From: Streptomyces sp. NRRL S-37
GTDB lineage: Bacteria; Actinomycetota; Actinomycetes; Streptomycetales; Streptomycetaceae
Length of the DNA: 64,000 bases
Direction of reading: 5' to 3'
Assembly (NCBI RefSeq): GCF_000721605.1
Contig: NZ_JOIZ01000014.1
Location: 1-64,000, forward strand
Shown: positions 16,805 through 26,659 of the stretch, piece after piece
Numbering within the stretch: position 1 is the stretch's first letter
Layout of the letters: every line of letters starts with the position of its first letter
Translations under genes and position numbers: made by a program
Notes under the pieces: generated by a model
Databases searched by the model: none
What the model was told of the DNA's origin: nothing
The model's input: the letters and a program-made list of their open reading frames with translations, nothing else

Positions 16805-17803
16805 ATGGACACCTTCGCTCTGGTCGTGACCATCGGCGTCGCGCTCTTCTTCACCTACACCAACGGCTTCCACGACTCGGCGAACGCGATCGCCACGTCC
16901 GTGTCGACGCGGGCGCTGACGCCCCGGGCGGCGCTGGCGATGGCGGCCGTGATGAACCTCGCCGGCGCGTTCATGGGCTCCGGGGTCGCCAAGACCGTCA
17001 GTGAGGGTGTGATCCAGACACCCGAGGGGTCGAAGGGGATGGGGATCCTCTTCGCCGCGCTGGTCGGGGCGATCGTCTGGAACCTGATCACCTGGTACTT
17101 CGGGCTGCCGTCGTCGTCGTCGCACGCGCTGTTCGGGGGCATGGTCGGGGCCGCGCTGGCCGGGGGGACGACCGTCTACTGGGACGGGGTGGTCGACAAG
17201 ATCGTCATTCCGATGTTCGTGTCGCCGGTCGTCGGTCTGCTGGCCGGTTATCTGGTGATGACCGCGATTCTGTGGATGTTCCGGCGGGCCAATCCGCACA
17301 AGGCCAAGCGGGGGTTCCGGATCGCGCAGACCGTCTCCGCGGCGGGGATGGCGCTGGGACACGGTCTGCAGGACGCGCAGAAGACGATGGGCATCGTGGT
17401 GATGGCGCTGGTCATCGCGGATGTCGAGGACTACGGCGATCCGATTCCGGTGTGGGTGAAGATCGCTTGTGCGTTGATGCTGTCCGCGGGGACGTACGCG
17501 GGCGGGTGGCGCATCATGCGGACGCTGGGGCGGAAGATCATCGAGCTTGATCCGCCTCAGGGGTTCGCCGCGGAGACGACGGGTGCGTCGATCATGTTCG
17601 GGTCGGCGTTCCTGTTCCACGCGCCGATCTCCACGACGCATGTGATCACTTCGGCGATCATGGGTGTGGGGGCGACGAAGCGGGTCAACGCCGTGCGGTG
17701 GGGGGTGGCCAAGAACATCGTCCTCGGATGGTTCATCACCATGCCGGCGGCGGCGGTGGTCGCTGCGCTGTCGTTCGGGCTGGTGAATCTGGCTGTGCTG
17801 TAG
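16805..17803 (+). CDS. pit: Low-affinity inorganic phosphate transporter Pit
   Basis: A 332-residue polytopic symporter of the Pit/PHO4 family, about ten membrane helices. The repeated family signature is clear twice: NGFHDSANAIATSVSTRAL (residues about 20-38) and, in the second half, GLGDAQKTMG-type sequence read here as HGLQDAQKTMGIV with later SAFLFHAPISTTHVI. SSSSHALFGG lies after the first repeat. It imports metal phosphate with protons at moderate phosphate. It is co-transcribed with the DUF47 protein and faces the pst operon across a bidirectional terminator. Confidence 0.95.
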   Translation: MDTFALVVTIGVALFFTYTNGFHDSANAIATSVSTRALTPRAALAMAAVMNLAGAFMGSGVAKTVSEGVIQTPEGSKGMGILFAALVGAIVWNLITWYFGLPSSSSHALFGGMVGAALAGGTTVYWDGVVDKIVIPMFVSPVVGLLAGYLVMTAILWMFRRANPHKAKRGFRIAQTVSAAGMALGHGLQDAQKTMGIVVMALVIADVEDYGDPIPVWVKIACALMLSAGTYAGGWRIMRTLGRKIIELDPPQGFAAETTGASIMFGSAFLFHAPISTTHVITSAIMGVGATKRVNAVRWGVAKNIVLGWFITMPAAAVVAALSFGLVNLAVL

Positions 17804-17821
17804 CCGTGCCCGCGGCTACGC

Positions 17822-17845
17822 GGCACGATTGCCCGCGGTTACGCG
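17822..17845 (+). repeat. Second copy of an intergenic repeat
   Basis: GGCACGATTGCCCGC followed by GGTTACGCG closely matches 14156-14180 (GGCACGATTGCCCGC then AGTGACGCG). It follows the pit stop by 18 bases. Only the 3' part of the longer element is present here. Confidence 0.6.
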
Positions 17846-17859
17846 CAGGCAGGTATGTG

Positions 17860-17896
17860 AAAGGGCCCGCCCCCGGGAGTCGGGGGCGGGCCCTTT
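17860..17896. terminator. Bidirectional terminator between pit and pstB
   Basis: A perfect 16-bp stem (17860-17875 with 17881-17896), AAAGGGCCCGCCCCCG and its complement, closes a five-base loop GGAGT. The A/T ends give TTT on both strands, so it can end transcripts from pit and from pstB. Confidence 0.9.
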
Positions 17897-17944
17897 GTGC
17901 CTCGCGGTGGCACCGCCATGCAGCACCGCGAGGAGTTCCGCGGC

Positions 17945-18721
17945 TCAGCCGAAGCGGCCGGAGATGTAGTCCTCCGTCGCCTGGACCGACGGGTTGGAGA
18001 AGATGCGCTCCGTGTCGTCGATCTCGATCAGCTTGCCGGGCTGGCCGACGGCCGCCAGGTTGAAGAAGGCGGTGCGGTCGGAGACACGCGCCGCCTGCTG
18101 CATGTTGTGCGTCACGATGACGATCGTGAACTGCTCCTTCAGCTCGCCGATCAGGTCCTCGATGGCGAGGGTGGAGATCGGGTCCAGGGCGGAGCAGGGC
18201 TCGTCCATGAGCAGGACCTTCGGCTCCACCGCGATCGCCCGCGCGATGCACAGACGCTGCTGCTGGCCGCCGGAGAGGCCGGAGCCCGGCTTGTTCAGGC
18301 GGTCCTTGACCTCGTTCCAGAGGTTGGCGCCCTTGAGGGACTTCTCGACGATGTCGTCCAGCTGGGACTTCTTGTACTTTCCGTTCAGGCGCAGGCCCGC
18401 CGCCACGTTGTCGTAGACCGACATCGTCGGGAACGGGTTCGGGCGCTGGAAGACCATGCCGACCTCGCGGCGCACGGACACCGGGTCGATGCCGGCGCCG
18501 TAGAGGTTCTCGTCGTCCAGCATGACCTTGCCGTCCACCCGGCCGCCGGGGGTGACCTCGTGCATGCGGTTGAGCGTGCGCAGGAAGGTGGACTTGCCGC
18601 AGCCGGACGGGCCGATGAAGGCCGTCACGGAGCGGGGCTCGACGGTCATCGAGATGTCCTCGATGGCCAGGAAGGAGCCGTAGTAGGCGTTGAGGCCGCT
18701 GACATCGATGCGCTTGGCCAT
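17945..18721 (-). CDS. pstB: Phosphate ABC transporter ATP-binding protein PstB
   Basis: A 258-residue ATPase. Walker A is GPSGCGKST (about 40-48), the Q-loop is [14 protein letters not shown], the ABC signature is [14 protein letters not shown] and Walker B is [20 protein letters not shown]-typical NPFPTMS after the Q-loop distinguishes it from other ABC ATPases. ATG 18721 (MAKRID) gives the usual length; GTG 18730 is in frame. Last gene of the pstSCAB operon, powering high-affinity phosphate uptake. Confidence 0.97.
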   Translation of the reverse strand: MAKRIDVSGLNAYYGSFLAIEDISMTVEPRSVTAFIGPSGCGKSTFLRTLNRMHEVTPGGRVDGKVMLDDENLYGAGIDPVSVRREVGMVFQRPNPFPTMSVYDNVAAGLRLNGKYKKSQLDDIVEKSLKGANLWNEVKDRLNKPGSGLSGGQQQRLCIARAIAVEPKVLLMDEPCSALDPISTLAIEDLIGELKEQFTIVIVTHNMQQAARVSDRTAFFNLAAVGQPGKLIEIDDTERIFSNPSVQATEDYISGRFG

Positions 18722-18804
18722 GGAAATCACTGCTTCTTTCGGGAAAAGTCTTCGGAGATCGGTCGTTGTATGGCCCCACGCGGCGGTAGCCGCATATGGA
18801 CGCT

Positions 18805-19860
18805 TCAGCGACCGGTCTTCGGGGCCTTCCAGCGGGCGATGCCGCGGGCCGCGAGGTTGAGGATCATCACGAAGGCGATCAGGGTGAGAGCCGCGGCCCA
18901 GGCGCGGTCGTACGCCGCTTCCGAGCCGGCGCTGTTCGCGTACTGCTGGTAGACGTACAGCGGCAGCGACGCCTGCGCCCCGTCGAAGGGGTTGTTGTTG
19001 ATGAACGGGTTGCCGAACACCAGCAGCAGGACGGGTGCGGTCTCACCGGCGATACGGGCGACCGCCAGCATCACACCGGTGGTGATACCGCCGACCGCCG
19101 TCGGCAGGACCACCTTCAGGATGGTGCGCCACTTGGGCACGCCCAGCGCCAGGGACGCCTCACGCAGCTCGTTCGGGACGAGCTTGAGCATCTCCTCCGT
19201 GGAACGGACCACGACCGGCATCATCAGGATCGCGAGGGCGAGGGCGCCCGCGAAGCCGGAGAAGCCCAGGTCGAAGATGAGCAGGAGGCTGAGGATGAAC
19301 AGACCGGCGACGATCGACGGGATGCCGGTCATCACGTCGACGAAGAAGGTGACGGCGCGGGCCAGGTGACCGCGGCCGTACTCGACCAGGTAGATCGCGG
19401 TGAGCACGCCGATCGGCGCGGCGATCAGGGTGGCGATGCCGACCTGCTCCACGGTGCCGATGATGGCGTGGTAGATGCCGCCGCCGGGCTCGGTGTCGGC
19501 GACGACGCCCATGGAGTGGCTCAGGAAGTAGCCGTCGAGGACCTTCACACCGCGGGAGAGGGTCGTCCACACCAGGGAGACCAGCGGCACCACGGCGAGC
19601 AGGAAGGCGACCCAGACCAGCGAGGTCGCGACGCGGTCCTTGGCCTGGCGCCTGCCCTCGACGCGGGTGGCGATGACGTACGTACCGAGGACGAAGAGCA
19701 GCGCGGCGATCAGGCCCCACTGGACCTCGCTGTCGATGCCGACGGCCGTGCCGAGGCCGATGGAGACGGCGAGCGAACCCGCGGCGATGGCCCAGGGGGA
19801 CCACTTCGGCAGCCGGGCGCCCTGGAGCGTGCTCGGGCGCTGGACGGTCGTGGTGCTCAT
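18805..19860 (-). CDS. pstA: Phosphate ABC transporter permease PstA
   Basis: A 351-residue permease with six or seven membrane helices. The EAA-like loop is visible as [21 protein letters not shown], and [20 protein letters not shown] follows, as in PstA. Its ATG overlaps the pstC stop (ATGA). The N-terminal 25 residues are polar and cytoplasmic. Works with PstC as the membrane channel for phosphate. Confidence 0.96.
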   Translation of the reverse strand: MSTTTVQRPSTLQGARLPKWSPWAIAAGSLAVSIGLGTAVGIDSEVQWGLIAALLFVLGTYVIATRVEGRRQAKDRVATSLVWVAFLLAVVPLVSLVWTTLSRGVKVLDGYFLSHSMGVVADTEPGGGIYHAIIGTVEQVGIATLIAAPIGVLTAIYLVEYGRGHLARAVTFFVDVMTGIPSIVAGLFILSLLLIFDLGFSGFAGALALAILMMPVVVRSTEEMLKLVPNELREASLALGVPKWRTILKVVLPTAVGGITTGVMLAVARIAGETAPVLLLVFGNPFINNNPFDGAQASLPLYVYQQYANSAGSEAAYDRAWAAALTLIAFVMILNLAARGIARWKAPKTGR

Positions 19861-20855
19861 GCGTTGGCCCCCGAGTACTCCTTGCGGCGGGCGATGATCA
19901 TGCGGGCCGCGCCGTTGACCAGCAGGGTGATGACGAACAGGACGAGACCGGAGGCGATCAGCGCGTCACGGCCGAACTCGTCCGCCTCGCCGAACTTGCT
20001 GGCGATGTTCTGGGCGAAGGTGCCGCCGCCCGCGTTGAGCAGGCTGCCGTGGATCAGGAAGTCCGGGGAGAGCACGGTGGCGACGGCCATCGTCTCGCCG
20101 AGCGCGCGGCCGAGGCCGAGCATCGAGGCGGAGATCACACCGGAGCGGCCGAAGGGCAGCACCGACATCCGGATGACCTCCCAGCGCGTGGCGCCGAGGG
20201 CCAGGGCGGCCTCCTCGTTCATCCGCGGGACCTGCCGGAACACCTCGCGGCTCACGTTGGTGATGATCGGCAGGATCATGATCGCGAGCAGGATGCCGAC
20301 GGTGAGCATCGAGCGGGCCGGCCCTTCCTCCCACGAGAAGATGCCGGTCCAGCGGAAGTAGTCGTTCAGCCAGCCGAAGAGGCCGTTCATGTGCGGGACG
20401 AGGATCAGGGCGCCCCACAGGCCGTACACGATGGACGGCACGGCGGCGAGCAGGTCGATCACGTAGGCGATCGGGCCGCTCAGCCTGCGCGGGGCGTAGT
20501 GGGTGAGGAACAGCGCGATGGCGACGGCGATCGGGACCGCGATGACCATGGCGATGATCGAGGAGACGACTGTGCCGTAGGCCAGGACCGCGATGCCGAA
20601 GACCGGCTCGGTGCCGCCGGTGTTCCACTCGAAGGTCGTGAGGAAGTCGCCCTCGTTCTTGCTGATGGCGACGGCGGCACGCCAGGTGAGGAAGACCGCG
20701 ATGGCGGCCATGATCACCAGCAGGAAGATGCCCGAGCCGCGGGCGAGACCGAGGAAGACGCGGTCGCCGGGACGGGTGGCGCCGCGGACGGTGCGCTTCT
20801 GCTCGGCCACGGTCGGCTGGGGTGGGAGAGGAGGTGTCTTCGTGGTTATGTCCAT
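19857..20855 (-). CDS. pstC: Phosphate ABC transporter permease PstC
   Basis: A 332-residue permease with about six membrane helices. The EAA loop reads VPRMNEEAALALGATRWEVI; GLGRALGETMAVATVL is the characteristic PstC C-terminal signature. ATG 20855 follows GGAG and opens MDITTKTPPL. The operon spacer to pstS (20856-20959) contains a GC-rich hairpin (about 20917-20950, CGGTGCGGCCCGGCCCC region), possibly lowering expression of the permeases relative to PstS. Confidence 0.96.
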   Translation of the reverse strand: MDITTKTPPLPPQPTVAEQKRTVRGATRPGDRVFLGLARGSGIFLLVIMAAIAVFLTWRAAVAISKNEGDFLTTFEWNTGGTEPVFGIAVLAYGTVVSSIIAMVIAVPIAVAIALFLTHYAPRRLSGPIAYVIDLLAAVPSIVYGLWGALILVPHMNGLFGWLNDYFRWTGIFSWEEGPARSMLTVGILLAIMILPIITNVSREVFRQVPRMNEEAALALGATRWEVIRMSVLPFGRSGVISASMLGLGRALGETMAVATVLSPDFLIHGSLLNAGGGTFAQNIASKFGEADEFGRDALIASGLVLFVITLLVNGAARMIIARRKEYSGANA

Positions 20856-20959
20856 CGGGTTCTCCGGTCTGCGGCGCCCCGCTGTGCGCGGGGCTCCTGG
20901 CGGCGGTGCACCGGACGGTGCGGCCCGGCCCCGCGGGGGGACCGGGCCGCACACTCGGG

Positions 20960-22084
20960 TCAGCTCAGGCCGGCGATGGTGCTGCGGACCTTGGTGATGA
21001 TCTCTTCGGGCATGGGGGCGTAGTCGTTGTCGGCGAGGACCTGCTGGCCGTCCTCGCTGGCGATGTAGTTCAGGAAGGACTTGACGGTCGGCAGGGTCTC
21101 CGCCTTGTTGCCCTTGTCGCAGACGATCTCGTAGGTGACCAGGGTGATCGGGTAGGCGCCCTCGGCCTTGGTGGCGTAGTTCAGCTCCAGGGCCAGGTCC
21201 TTGCCGGTGCCGACGACCTTGGCGTCCGCGATGGCCTTGGTGGCACCCTCGACCGAGGCCGGGACCGGCTCGGAGGCGCCCGTGTCGATGGCGACCACGG
21301 AGGAGCCCTTGGCGTAGGAGAGCTCCATGTAGCTGATCGCGCCGTTGGTCTGCTTGACCTGCTGGGCGACACCGGAGGAGCCGGACGCGGACTGGCCGCC
21401 GGGGGCCGTCCAGGCCTTGCCGCCCTCGTACTTCCAGTTCTCCGGGGTGGTCTCGATCAGGTACTTGGTGAAGTTGTCCGTGGTGCCGGAGTCCTCGGAG
21501 CGGTGGAACGCCTGGATCTTCAGGTCGGGGAGCTTGGCGTCGGGGTTCAGCTTCGCGATCGCCGGGTCGTTCCAGTTCTTGATCTTGTCGCTGAAGATCT
21601 TCGCCAGGGTCGGCGCGTCCAGGACGAGGTTGTCGACACCCTCGACGTTGTACGCCACGGCGATCGGGCCGCCGACCATCGGCAGGTCGATGCCCTGGCC
21701 GCCGGAGCAGACCTCCTTGGTGGCGGCGATCTCCTCGGCGTCCATCGCGGAGTCCGAGCCGGCGAAGCCGACCGTGCCCTGGGTGAACGCGGTGATGCCG
21801 GCGCCGGAGCCGCCACCCTTGTAGTTGATCTGAACGCCCTTGCACGCGGCGGCGAACTGCTTCACCCACGCGTCGATCGCGTTCTTCTGCGCGGACGAGC
21901 CGTCGGCGAGGAGCTGGCCACTGGCGCCGTCGCACTTGATGTTGCCGGCCTGCGTGCTCGTGGTGGCGTCGCCGCTGCCGCTGTCACCAGTGTCGTCGGA
22001 GCCGCACGCCGTGAGGGCCAGGGCGCCGGAGACGGCGAGAGCACCGAGAGCGAGGGCCCGCCGGTTCTTGCGCTGAAGCTTCAC
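20960..22084 (-). CDS. pstS: Phosphate-binding lipoprotein PstS
   Basis: A 374-residue lipoprotein. A signal peptide with LALTACGSDD gives a lipobox LTAC with Cys at about 27. The mature protein has phosphate-binding signatures: GSSAQKNAIDAWVKQF, GFAGSDSAMD and RSEDSGTTDNFTKYL. GTG 22084 is preceded by AAGGA. It captures phosphate outside the membrane for PstCAB. PHO boxes at 22221-22264 show PhoP control, so it should be strongly induced on phosphate starvation. Confidence 0.97.
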   Translation of the reverse strand: MKLQRKNRRALALGALAVSGALALTACGSDDTGDSGSGDATTSTQAGNIKCDGASGQLLADGSSAQKNAIDAWVKQFAAACKGVQINYKGGGSGAGITAFTQGTVGFAGSDSAMDAEEIAATKEVCSGGQGIDLPMVGGPIAVAYNVEGVDNLVLDAPTLAKIFSDKIKNWNDPAIAKLNPDAKLPDLKIQAFHRSEDSGTTDNFTKYLIETTPENWKYEGGKAWTAPGGQSASGSSGVAQQVKQTNGAISYMELSYAKGSSVVAIDTGASEPVPASVEGATKAIADAKVVGTGKDLALELNYATKAEGAYPITLVTYEIVCDKGNKAETLPTVKSFLNYIASEDGQQVLADNDYAPMPEEIITKVRSTIAGLS

Positions 22085-22220
22085 TTAAGGGAGTTCCTTC
22101 CAGGAGCCGCCGTCCTGAATTCGGCGGCGTGCGAGGAGTGGCGTTGAGGACGAACAAGGCTGGGTGATACGGACGCCCTTGCGAGCTGTGCTCCGTATCG
22201 GTAAGGCCGAAATTAGGCAG

Positions 22221-22264
22221 ATCAGGTGAAGCTGCCGATGGGCGTAAGTGAACGGGGGGTGAAC
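22221..22264 (-). promoter_or_regulatory. PHO-box array (PhoP operator) of pstS
   Basis: Read on the minus strand, four consecutive 11-base units stand in register: GTTCACCCCCC (22264-22254), GTTCACTTACG (22253-22243), CCCATCGGCAG (22242-22232) and CTTCACCTGAT (22231-22221). The 11-base spacing and GTTCACC consensus are those of the Streptomyces PHO box. The array lies 137 bases before pstS. The rest of 22085-22477 holds the leader and no gene. Confidence 0.92.
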
Positions 22265-22477
22265 CCCTGCGGACGGTGCGGTGAGGTCACGGAACGCTTA
22301 CGTCGAGGACACGGGCCGGTCCCGTCCCGGAGCCTATGGCGTACGCGGCCTGTCGTGCCGCGTCGCGCCCTCCGTGAGGCCCAGGACATCGAGCGCCCGC
22401 CGGACCGTCGCGGCCCCGCGCTCCGTCTCCGGTGCGACGGCCTTCTTCCGCTTCCCCGCCGCCCGGCGCTCGCCATG

Positions 22478-22936
22478 TCACTCCATGGGTGCGAACGACC
22501 GCATCAGCGCGTCGACGAGGGCCCGGTCACGGGCCTCGGTGAGGTGCCGCCGGGCCTCGTCGGGGGAGAGCCACAGGATGCGGTCGACCTCGTCGTTCGG
22601 GGTGAACGCGCCGGAGACGGCCTCGGCCGCCCAGTAGCGGACCCGCTTGGGGCGGCCGTTCGCCAGGTAGTGCGCGCTGGGGAGCTCGGCGGCCGGGACG
22701 GCGGTGTGGCCCGTCTCCTCGGCGACCTCGCGCAGGGCGCCGGCCAGCGGGTCCTCGCCGGGCTTGAGCTTGCCCTTGGGCCAGGACCAGTCGTCGTACT
22801 TCGGCCGGTGCACGAGACAGAGCTCGAGCTCGCCGGTCACGGGGGAGCGGCGCCACAGGACGCAGCCGGCGGCCTGGACGATGAGGGTGCGGTGCGGTGC
22901 GTGCGTATGCGCGTGCGCGGAGTGCGGGGTGCTCAC
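22478..22936 (-). CDS. NUDIX hydrolase
   Basis: A 152-residue hydrolase. The Nudix box is complete: G, then E5 later, REVAEETGHT (family G-x5-E-x7-R-E-U-x-E-E-x-G-U), in the stretch GEDPLAGALREVAEETGHTA. KYDDWSWPKGKLKPGE before it is typical of the MutT/Ap4A-type subgroup. GTG 22936 is preceded by GGGAGG, whereas GTG 22954 would put that ribosome site inside the gene. It ends the ppk-CHAD-NUDIX operon and may cleave diadenosine polyphosphates or inositol pyrophosphate-like substrates; this is inference. Confidence 0.9.
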   Translation of the reverse strand: MSTPHSAHAHTHAPHRTLIVQAAGCVLWRRSPVTGELELCLVHRPKYDDWSWPKGKLKPGEDPLAGALREVAEETGHTAVPAAELPSAHYLANGRPKRVRYWAAEAVSGAFTPNDEVDRILWLSPDEARRHLTEARDRALVDALMRSFAPME

Positions 22937-22950
22937 CGGGTGCCTCCCTC

Positions 22951-24165
22951 TCACGTGCCGGCGGCTTCCTTCCGCCAGGCCCGCTGGAACGCGTACCGCG
23001 CCGCCTCCACCTCATGCCGCTGGTCGGCGTGGAGCACGCCCAGCGCGTACGCCGTGGCCGGGGCGATCCGCGGGGTGCGGGCCGCCTGCGCGGCGGCGGC
23101 CGCGGCCTCGGAGGCGTCACGGTGCCGGTCCAGTGCCTCGCCGGCGGCGAGGAGGGCCGGGTCCGGGGCGGTGTGGAGGACCTCCAGGGCGTAGCGGTGC
23201 AGGCGCAGAAGGAGCCGGACCTGGTGCCAGGGTGCGTCCTGCGGATGCGGGGCGGGGTCCGGGGAGAGCCCGTGGATCAGCGCCTCGGCGTTGTACGGGC
23301 TGCCCGCGGTGAGCAGGGGCAGCGCGGCGACGGCGTCGGTGAGGCGTTCGCGCGCGGCGTCGGCGAGCGGGCGGAGGTCGGCGCCGGGCGCCGTCGCCGC
23401 CGGGGAGAGGGGGACCTCGCTGGCGAGTACGGCGACCTTGTCGGCGATCGCGTGGAAGCGGGAGGAGCCGAGGGCCTGCAGGGCGGTGGAGTGCGCCCGG
23501 GTCCTCGCCAGGGTCAGCTGGCGGTCCAGCAGCGCGCCGGCCTTGGCGGCGCCGACGGTCAGGTTTCCCCGGTCGGGGGTGACTACCTTGCGGTCGGCGG
23601 TGGCCGTCGCGGTGCGGGGCCCGCCGGGGGCGGTCGCCGTGGCGGTGCGGGGCCCGCCGGGGGCGGTGGTGCGGTGGTCGGGCTCGGCTTCGCCTTCGGC
23701 CGGGAAGCCGTTCCGGCCCGCACCACCCGTGCGGGCCTCGTGGCCGGGTGCGGCCGGCCCCTGCGGGGACGTCTCGCCGCCGGCGGCCGCGGCGAGCGTC
23801 CTGCCGGCCGGGACCGGTGTGCGGGGCGCTGCCCCCGACAGGCGGTGGAGGGCGAGGAGGAGCTGGTCCAGGCGGGAGGCGTAGGCGTGTTCCAGGGCCA
23901 GGGTGCCGGAGACCCAGGCCAGTTCGGGACGCATCGCCTCCGACCAGTCGGGGTCCAGGACCGGCTGGAAGGTGTGCAGGCTCGCGCTGACGCGGCGGGC
24001 CGCGCGGCGCAGCGCGCGGGCCGCCTCGACGGAACCCTCCGACGCCGCCGCGCCCGCACCGGTCTCCCGGTGGAGGCGCAGCGCGCGGAGGAATTCGGTC
24101 GCCTGGGCCCGCAGATAGCCGGCCAGGGCCGTGGGGTCCGTCGGGTCAGGGTGTAGCTGTGCCAC
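22951..24165 (-). CDS. CHAD-domain polyphosphate-associated protein
   Basis: A 404-residue protein with an N-terminal CHAD domain (conserved His/Arg-rich helices: [47 protein letters not shown]) and a second helical half. CHAD domains bind polyphosphate. A linker (about 150-200) contains the 11-residue repeat [11 protein letters not shown] twice, from a 33-base DNA repeat. The GTG start overlaps ppk by 20 bases, so translation is coupled. Downstream NUDIX starts 14 bases later. Confidence 0.9.
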   Translation of the reverse strand: MAQLHPDPTDPTALAGYLRAQATEFLRALRLHRETGAGAAASEGSVEAARALRRAARRVSASLHTFQPVLDPDWSEAMRPELAWVSGTLALEHAYASRLDQLLLALHRLSGAAPRTPVPAGRTLAAAAGGETSPQGPAAPGHEARTGGAGRNGFPAEGEAEPDHRTTAPGGPRTATATAPGGPRTATATADRKVVTPDRGNLTVGAAKAGALLDRQLTLARTRAHSTALQALGSSRFHAIADKVAVLASEVPLSPAATAPGADLRPLADAARERLTDAVAALPLLTAGSPYNAEALIHGLSPDPAPHPQDAPWHQVRLLLRLHRYALEVLHTAPDPALLAAGEALDRHRDASEAAAAAAQAARTPRIAPATAYALGVLHADQRHEVEAARYAFQRAWRKEAAGT

Positions 24166-26380
24166 GCCGGCGCCTCCGGGCGTCTATGAGCATCTCCTGG
24201 ACGTTGCGCAGGGGCTGGCCGTCCGCGTCCGTCGCGTGCCGGGTCCACTCGCCGTCCGCGGCGAGGTGCCAGGACTGGGTGGTGTCCGACATGCCGGTCT
24301 CCAGCAGCCGGTTCAGAGCCGCCCGGTGCGCGGGGTCGGTGACCCGGACCAGCGCCTCTATACGGCGGTCGAGGTTGCGGTGCATCATGTCCGCGCTGCC
24401 GAACCACACCTCGGGCTCGCCGCCGTTGCCGAAGGCGAACACACGGGAGTGTTCGAGGAAGCGGCCGAGGACGGACCGTACCCGCACGTTCTCCGACAGG
24501 CCCGCCACGCCCGGCCGGATCGCGCAGATGCCGCGCACCCAGATGTCCACCGGCACGCCCGCCTGCGACGCCCGGTAGCAGGCGTCGATGACGGCCTCGT
24601 CGACCATCGAGTTGACCTTGATGCGGACGTAGGCGGGCCGCCCGGCGCGGTGGTGCTGGGCCTCCTTGTCGATGCGGGAGACCAGGCCGTCCCGCAGGGA
24701 CTTGGGGGCGACCAGCAGGCGCCGGTAGGTCTCGCGGCGGGAGTAGCCGGAGAGCCGGTTGAACAGGTCGGAGAGGTCCGCGCCGACCTGCGGATCGGCG
24801 GTGAGCAGCCCGAGGTCCTCGTAGAGGCGGGCCGTCTTCGGGTGGTAGTTGCCGGTGCCGACGTGGCTGTACCGCCGGAGCGTCTCGCCCTCCTGACGGA
24901 CCACCAGGGACAGCTTGCAGTGGGTCTTCAGGCCGACCAGGCCGTACACGACGTGGCAGCCGGCCTCCTCCAGCTTGCGCGCCCACTTGATGTTCGCGTG
25001 CTCGTCGAAACGCGCCTTGATCTCGACCAGGACCAGCACCTGCTTGCCGGCCTCGGCGGCGTCGATCAGCGCGTCGACTATGGGGGAGTCGCCCGACGTG
25101 CGGTACAGGGTCTGCTTGATGGCCAGGACGTCGGGGTCCTCGGCGGCCTGCTGCAGGAACGCCTGCACGGAGGTGGAGAACGAGTCGTACGGGTGGTGCA
25201 GCAGCACGTCCCGGCTGCGCAGGGCGGCGAAGATGTCGGGCTGGGACGCCGACTCGACCTCCGCGAGGTCGCGGTGGGTGCCGGCGATGAACTTCGGGTA
25301 CTTCAGCTCGGGCCGGTCCAGGCCGTGGATGCGGAACAGGCCGGTGAGGTCGAGCGGGCCCGGCAGCGGGTACACCTCCGCCTCGCCGACCTTCAGCTCG
25401 CGCACCAGCAGGTCCAGCACCTCGCGGTCGATGGACTCCTCGACCTCCAGGCGCACCGGCGGTCCGAAGCGGCGCCGCATGAGCTCCTTCTCCAGCGCCT
25501 GGAGCAGGTTCTCCGCGTCGTCCTCCTCGACCTCCAGGTCCTCGTTGCGGGTGAGCCGGAAGGCGTGGTGCTGCAGCACCTCCATGCCCGGGAACAGCTC
25601 CTCCAGGTGCGCGGCGATGACGTCCTCGATGGGGACGTACCGGCCAGGGGAGCTCTCCAGGAAGCGGGACAGCAGCGGCGGCACCTTGACCCGCGCGAAG
25701 TGCCGGTGGCCGGTGACCGGGTTGCGTACGACCACGGCCAGGTTCAGCGACAGGCCCGAGATGTACGGGAAGGGGTGCGCGGGGTCGACCGCGAGCGGGG
25801 TGAGGACCGGGAAGATCTGGTGCCGGAAGAGGGTGAACAGGCGGGCCTGCTCCTTCTCCGTCAGCTCGTTCCAGCGGACCAGGTGGATGCCCTCCTCCGC
25901 GAGCGCGGGGGCGACGTCCTCGTGGTAGCAGGCGGCGTGGCGGGCCATCAGCTCGCGGGAGCGGGCCCAGATCATCTCCAGCACCTCGCGCGGCTGGAGG
26001 CCGGAGGCGGAGCGGGTGGCGACACCGGTGGCGATGCGGCGCTTCAGTCCGGCCACGCGGACCATGAAGAACTCGTCCAGGTTGCTGGCGAAGATCGCGA
26101 GGAAGTTGGCGCGCTCCAGCAGCGGGGTGTCCGGATCCTCGGCGAGCTCGAGGACGCGTTCGTTGAACGCGAGCCAGCTCCGTTCCCGGTCGAGGAAACG
26201 GCCCTGCGGGAGCGGGGTGGCGCCGTCGGCCACCGACTCCTCGTAACCGTCGAGGTCCGCGTCGATGTCGGGCTCCAGGTCGGAGACCGTTCCGGCCACG
26301 GTGTGCGGACGGTGGGCGGCGATGGAGCCCACGGAGGGCTGCGGGTGCTGTACCTGTGCCTGGGTGCTGGGCTGGCTCAT
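24146..26380 (-). CDS. ppk: Polyphosphate kinase 1
   Basis: A 744-residue PPK1, which reversibly makes polyphosphate from ATP. Domain order N, H, C1, C2 is recognisable: [18 protein letters not shown] at the N domain, SYVKVKVP-like [14 protein letters not shown], the catalytic-His region [21 protein letters not shown] (shown in part: [12 protein letters not shown]) and [20 protein letters not shown] in C1/C2. ATG 26380 (MSQPSTQ) is used. First gene of the ppk-CHAD-NUDIX operon. The upstream region has GTTCACC on the opposite strand (26471) but no 11-base repeat array, so PhoP control is not shown. Confidence 0.96.
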   Translation of the reverse strand: MSQPSTQAQVQHPQPSVGSIAAHRPHTVAGTVSDLEPDIDADLDGYEESVADGATPLPQGRFLDRERSWLAFNERVLELAEDPDTPLLERANFLAIFASNLDEFFMVRVAGLKRRIATGVATRSASGLQPREVLEMIWARSRELMARHAACYHEDVAPALAEEGIHLVRWNELTEKEQARLFTLFRHQIFPVLTPLAVDPAHPFPYISGLSLNLAVVVRNPVTGHRHFARVKVPPLLSRFLESSPGRYVPIEDVIAAHLEELFPGMEVLQHHAFRLTRNEDLEVEEDDAENLLQALEKELMRRRFGPPVRLEVEESIDREVLDLLVRELKVGEAEVYPLPGPLDLTGLFRIHGLDRPELKYPKFIAGTHRDLAEVESASQPDIFAALRSRDVLLHHPYDSFSTSVQAFLQQAAEDPDVLAIKQTLYRTSGDSPIVDALIDAAEAGKQVLVLVEIKARFDEHANIKWARKLEEAGCHVVYGLVGLKTHCKLSLVVRQEGETLRRYSHVGTGNYHPKTARLYEDLGLLTADPQVGADLSDLFNRLSGYSRRETYRRLLVAPKSLRDGLVSRIDKEAQHHRAGRPAYVRIKVNSMVDEAVIDACYRASQAGVPVDIWVRGICAIRPGVAGLSENVRVRSVLGRFLEHSRVFAFGNGGEPEVWFGSADMMHRNLDRRIEALVRVTDPAHRAALNRLLETGMSDTTQSWHLAADGEWTRHATDADGQPLRNVQEMLIDARRRRRGTATP

Positions 26381-26616
26381 GACCCCATTGTTCCGCGCCA
26401 CCGTCGTCACGGGCGCGTCGGAAAACGCGGGTGGGAGCGGTGGGGGCCCTGGGGCGTTCCCGTTCCCCCCGTTCACCCTCCGGGGCGGCGAAGCCTCTGG
26501 CACAGCGGGATTCATTGGCCGAGCGTCGCAAGCCTGTCTGAATCGACGGTTACGGAGACATGACGTCCGGGATATCGGGCGGCGGCCCGCGGGGGTGCGG
26601 GGCCCGGCGCGAGGGG

Positions 26617-26650
26617 CCGTACGTCCCTCCCCGCGGGGAGGGACGTACGG
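26617..26650. terminator. Strong hairpin between the ABC operon and ppk
   Basis: CCGTACGTCCCTCCCC (26617-26632) pairs perfectly with 26635-26650 around two bases, a 34-base near-palindrome. It stands ten bases after the ABC permease stop and in the leader region of ppk. No T-tract follows, which is common for Streptomyces terminators. Confidence 0.75.
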
Positions 26651-26659
26651 GCGCGGGCG

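Noticed and set aside
26401..26490. GTTCACC upstream of ppk as a PHO box
   Set aside because: Only one good match, on the opposite strand, with 6- and 9-base spacing to neighbours rather than 11.
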